NCBI GenBank assembly: GCA_026395475.1
Contig: JAPLYQ010000149.1
Coordinates: 1-5,461, forward strand
DNA from: Candidatus Roizmanbacteria bacterium
GTDB taxonomy: Bacteria > Patescibacteriota > Microgenomatia > UBA1406 > GWC2-37-13
Length of the DNA stretch: 5,461 bases
Reading direction: 5' to 3'
The stretch's first letter is position 1; each line of letters opens with the position of its first letter. The notes beneath the pieces were generated by a model, which saw only the letters and a program-made list of their open reading frames with translations, searched no databases and had not been told where the DNA came from. The translations under genes were made by a program, and so were the position numbers. Shown here in pieces: positions 5,041-5,461 of the stretch.

Positions 5041-5061
5041 TTTTAAAATTTAGGGTTTCAA
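5002..5061 (+). repeat. TTTAG heptad array D (longest)
   Basis: About eight units of 7 bp, such as ATTTAGG (5002-5008 and again 5048-5054), GTTTAGT (5027-5033) and GTTTAAG (5034-5040), with one truncated 4-bp unit at 5023-5026. Orientation matches arrays A and B. It ends 89 bp before the next gene. Confidence 0.75.
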
Positions 5062-5081
5062 TTTACATGCGTATATTGACC

Positions 5082-5110
5082 TTGTCATTTTTTTTATTAT
5101 TCTGTAGACT
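5082..5110 (+). promoter_or_regulatory. Possible promoter of the membrane-protein gene
   Basis: TTGTCA (5082-5087, 5 of 6) and TAGACT (5105-5110, 4 of 6) are 17 bp apart, giving a leader of about 33 nt. An overlapping alternative is TTGACC (5076-5081) with TATTCT (5098-5103), 16 bp apart. Neither is strong. Confidence 0.35.
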
Positions 5111-5149
5111 GTAATTTGTAAGCAGTTAAGAATTTGTACATTACATTCT

Positions 5150-5461
5150 ATGTCTCTAAATACCATCCGATCCTATGCTCTTTCTGTATTTGCATTGTTG
5201 GTTGTGGTTTTCTTTCTTCCTTTTCAACAGGATTTTTTTACCACATCAAAATGGTATTTAGTTGGATTTTTTGCACTTTTACTTCTCCTTACTTCGTTGG
5301 GTGATTTTTTACTTTCAAAAAAAGCAACATGGAAAAAAAGAGAGTTTGACACACCATTTACACTATTTATTGTTGCAGGAGTTCTTTCAGTGCTATTTGG
5401 TTCTACAAACAAAGTGCAGGCGCTCATTAATCCACAGTTTGGATTGTTGATGTTCGTATTT
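5150..5461 (+). CDS. Polytopic membrane protein, O-antigen ligase/polymerase-like, 3'-truncated
   Basis: The frame is open from ATG 5150 to the window end, showing 104 residues. Three hydrophobic segments are visible (about 9-25, 35-55 and 68-85) and a fourth begins near 97. Between the second and third lies a basic stretch (SKKATWKKR, 56-64) followed by FDTPFTLFI, probably cytoplasmic. The order of a first helix ending in LPF, then TSKWYLVGF, a basic linker, a DxP before the next helix, and an LSxLF end looks to me like the N-terminus of O-antigen ligase/Wzy-type proteins that join or polymerise lipid-linked glycans. The catalytic periplasmic loop would lie beyond the window, so this is only a resemblance. 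There is no Shine-Dalgarno before the ATG. A role next to the phosphoglycosyl transferase in surface-glycan assembly is possible. Confidence 0.7.
   Translation, partial: MSLNTIRSYALSVFALLVVVFFLPFQQDFFTTSKWYLVGFFALLLLLTSLGDFLLSKKATWKKREFDTPFTLFIVAGVLSVLFGSTNKVQALINPQFGLLMFVF

Noticed and set aside
1322..5061. CRISPR array or true telomere
   Set aside because: The units are 7 bp with no unique spacers, which excludes CRISPR; the arrays are internal, short and degenerate, which argues against a chromosome end.
5224..5450. Short open frames on both strands over the last gene
   Set aside because: The + frame from ATG 5150 gives a coherent membrane protein continuing to the window edge; the alternatives have no family features.

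Overview
This is an AT-rich bacterial window holding five protein genes, all on the + strand, separated by unusually repeat-rich intergenic DNA. The gene content (Rho, a minimal phosphoglycosyl transferase, a CsoR-family regulator, thioredoxin reductase, glutamate dehydrogenase, and the start of a polytopic membrane protein resembling O-antigen ligases) fits a small-genome bacterium. The style of the intergenic repeats and several family insertions remind me of Patescibacteria (CPR), but that placement is inference. The standard genetic code fits: the four complete CDSs and the rho fragment stop at TAA or TAG and none contains an in-frame TGA.

Layout. 2-1045: C-terminal ~80% of rho, cut by the window edge. 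1046-1372 (327 bp, no intact gene): a hairpin with A- and T-flanks, a more GC-rich patch that may be a decayed zinc-ribbon coding tail, a 20-bp motif that recurs later, an AT-rich stretch (about 1238-1321) with nothing else I can name, and a TTTAG heptad array running into an extended -10 promoter. 1373-1963: small membrane phosphoglycosyl transferase. 1964-2398 (435 bp, no gene): a long inverted repeat, the second copy of the 20-bp motif, a second heptad array, an unremarkable stretch at 2151-2212, a ~100-bp MITE/REP-like palindrome, and a strong promoter with an RcnR/CsoR-type operator over its -10. 2399-4946: a tight cluster of csoR-like regulator, trxB and glutamate dehydrogenase, with gaps of 24 and 37 bp. 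4947-5149: two heptad arrays in opposite orientation and a possible promoter. 5150-end: N-terminus of the membrane protein.

How the genes work together. The 2322-4946 block reads as one regulated unit. The repressor probably controls its own promoter through the overlapping operator, and with it trxB and perhaps gdh. Its sensor pocket lacks the usual Cu(I) ligand set and looks more like a two-cysteine thiol or persulfide sensor, which would suit control of thioredoxin reductase. The phosphoglycosyl transferase and the last membrane protein could both serve surface-polysaccharide assembly, but they are not adjacent. None of the four visible gene starts has a clear Shine-Dalgarno sequence, and the phosphoglycosyl transferase may be translated from a near-leaderless mRNA.

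The most interesting structure is the set of four degenerate 7-bp arrays (consensus RTTTAGG, like the plant telomere repeat). They sit only between genes, and two of them face each other.
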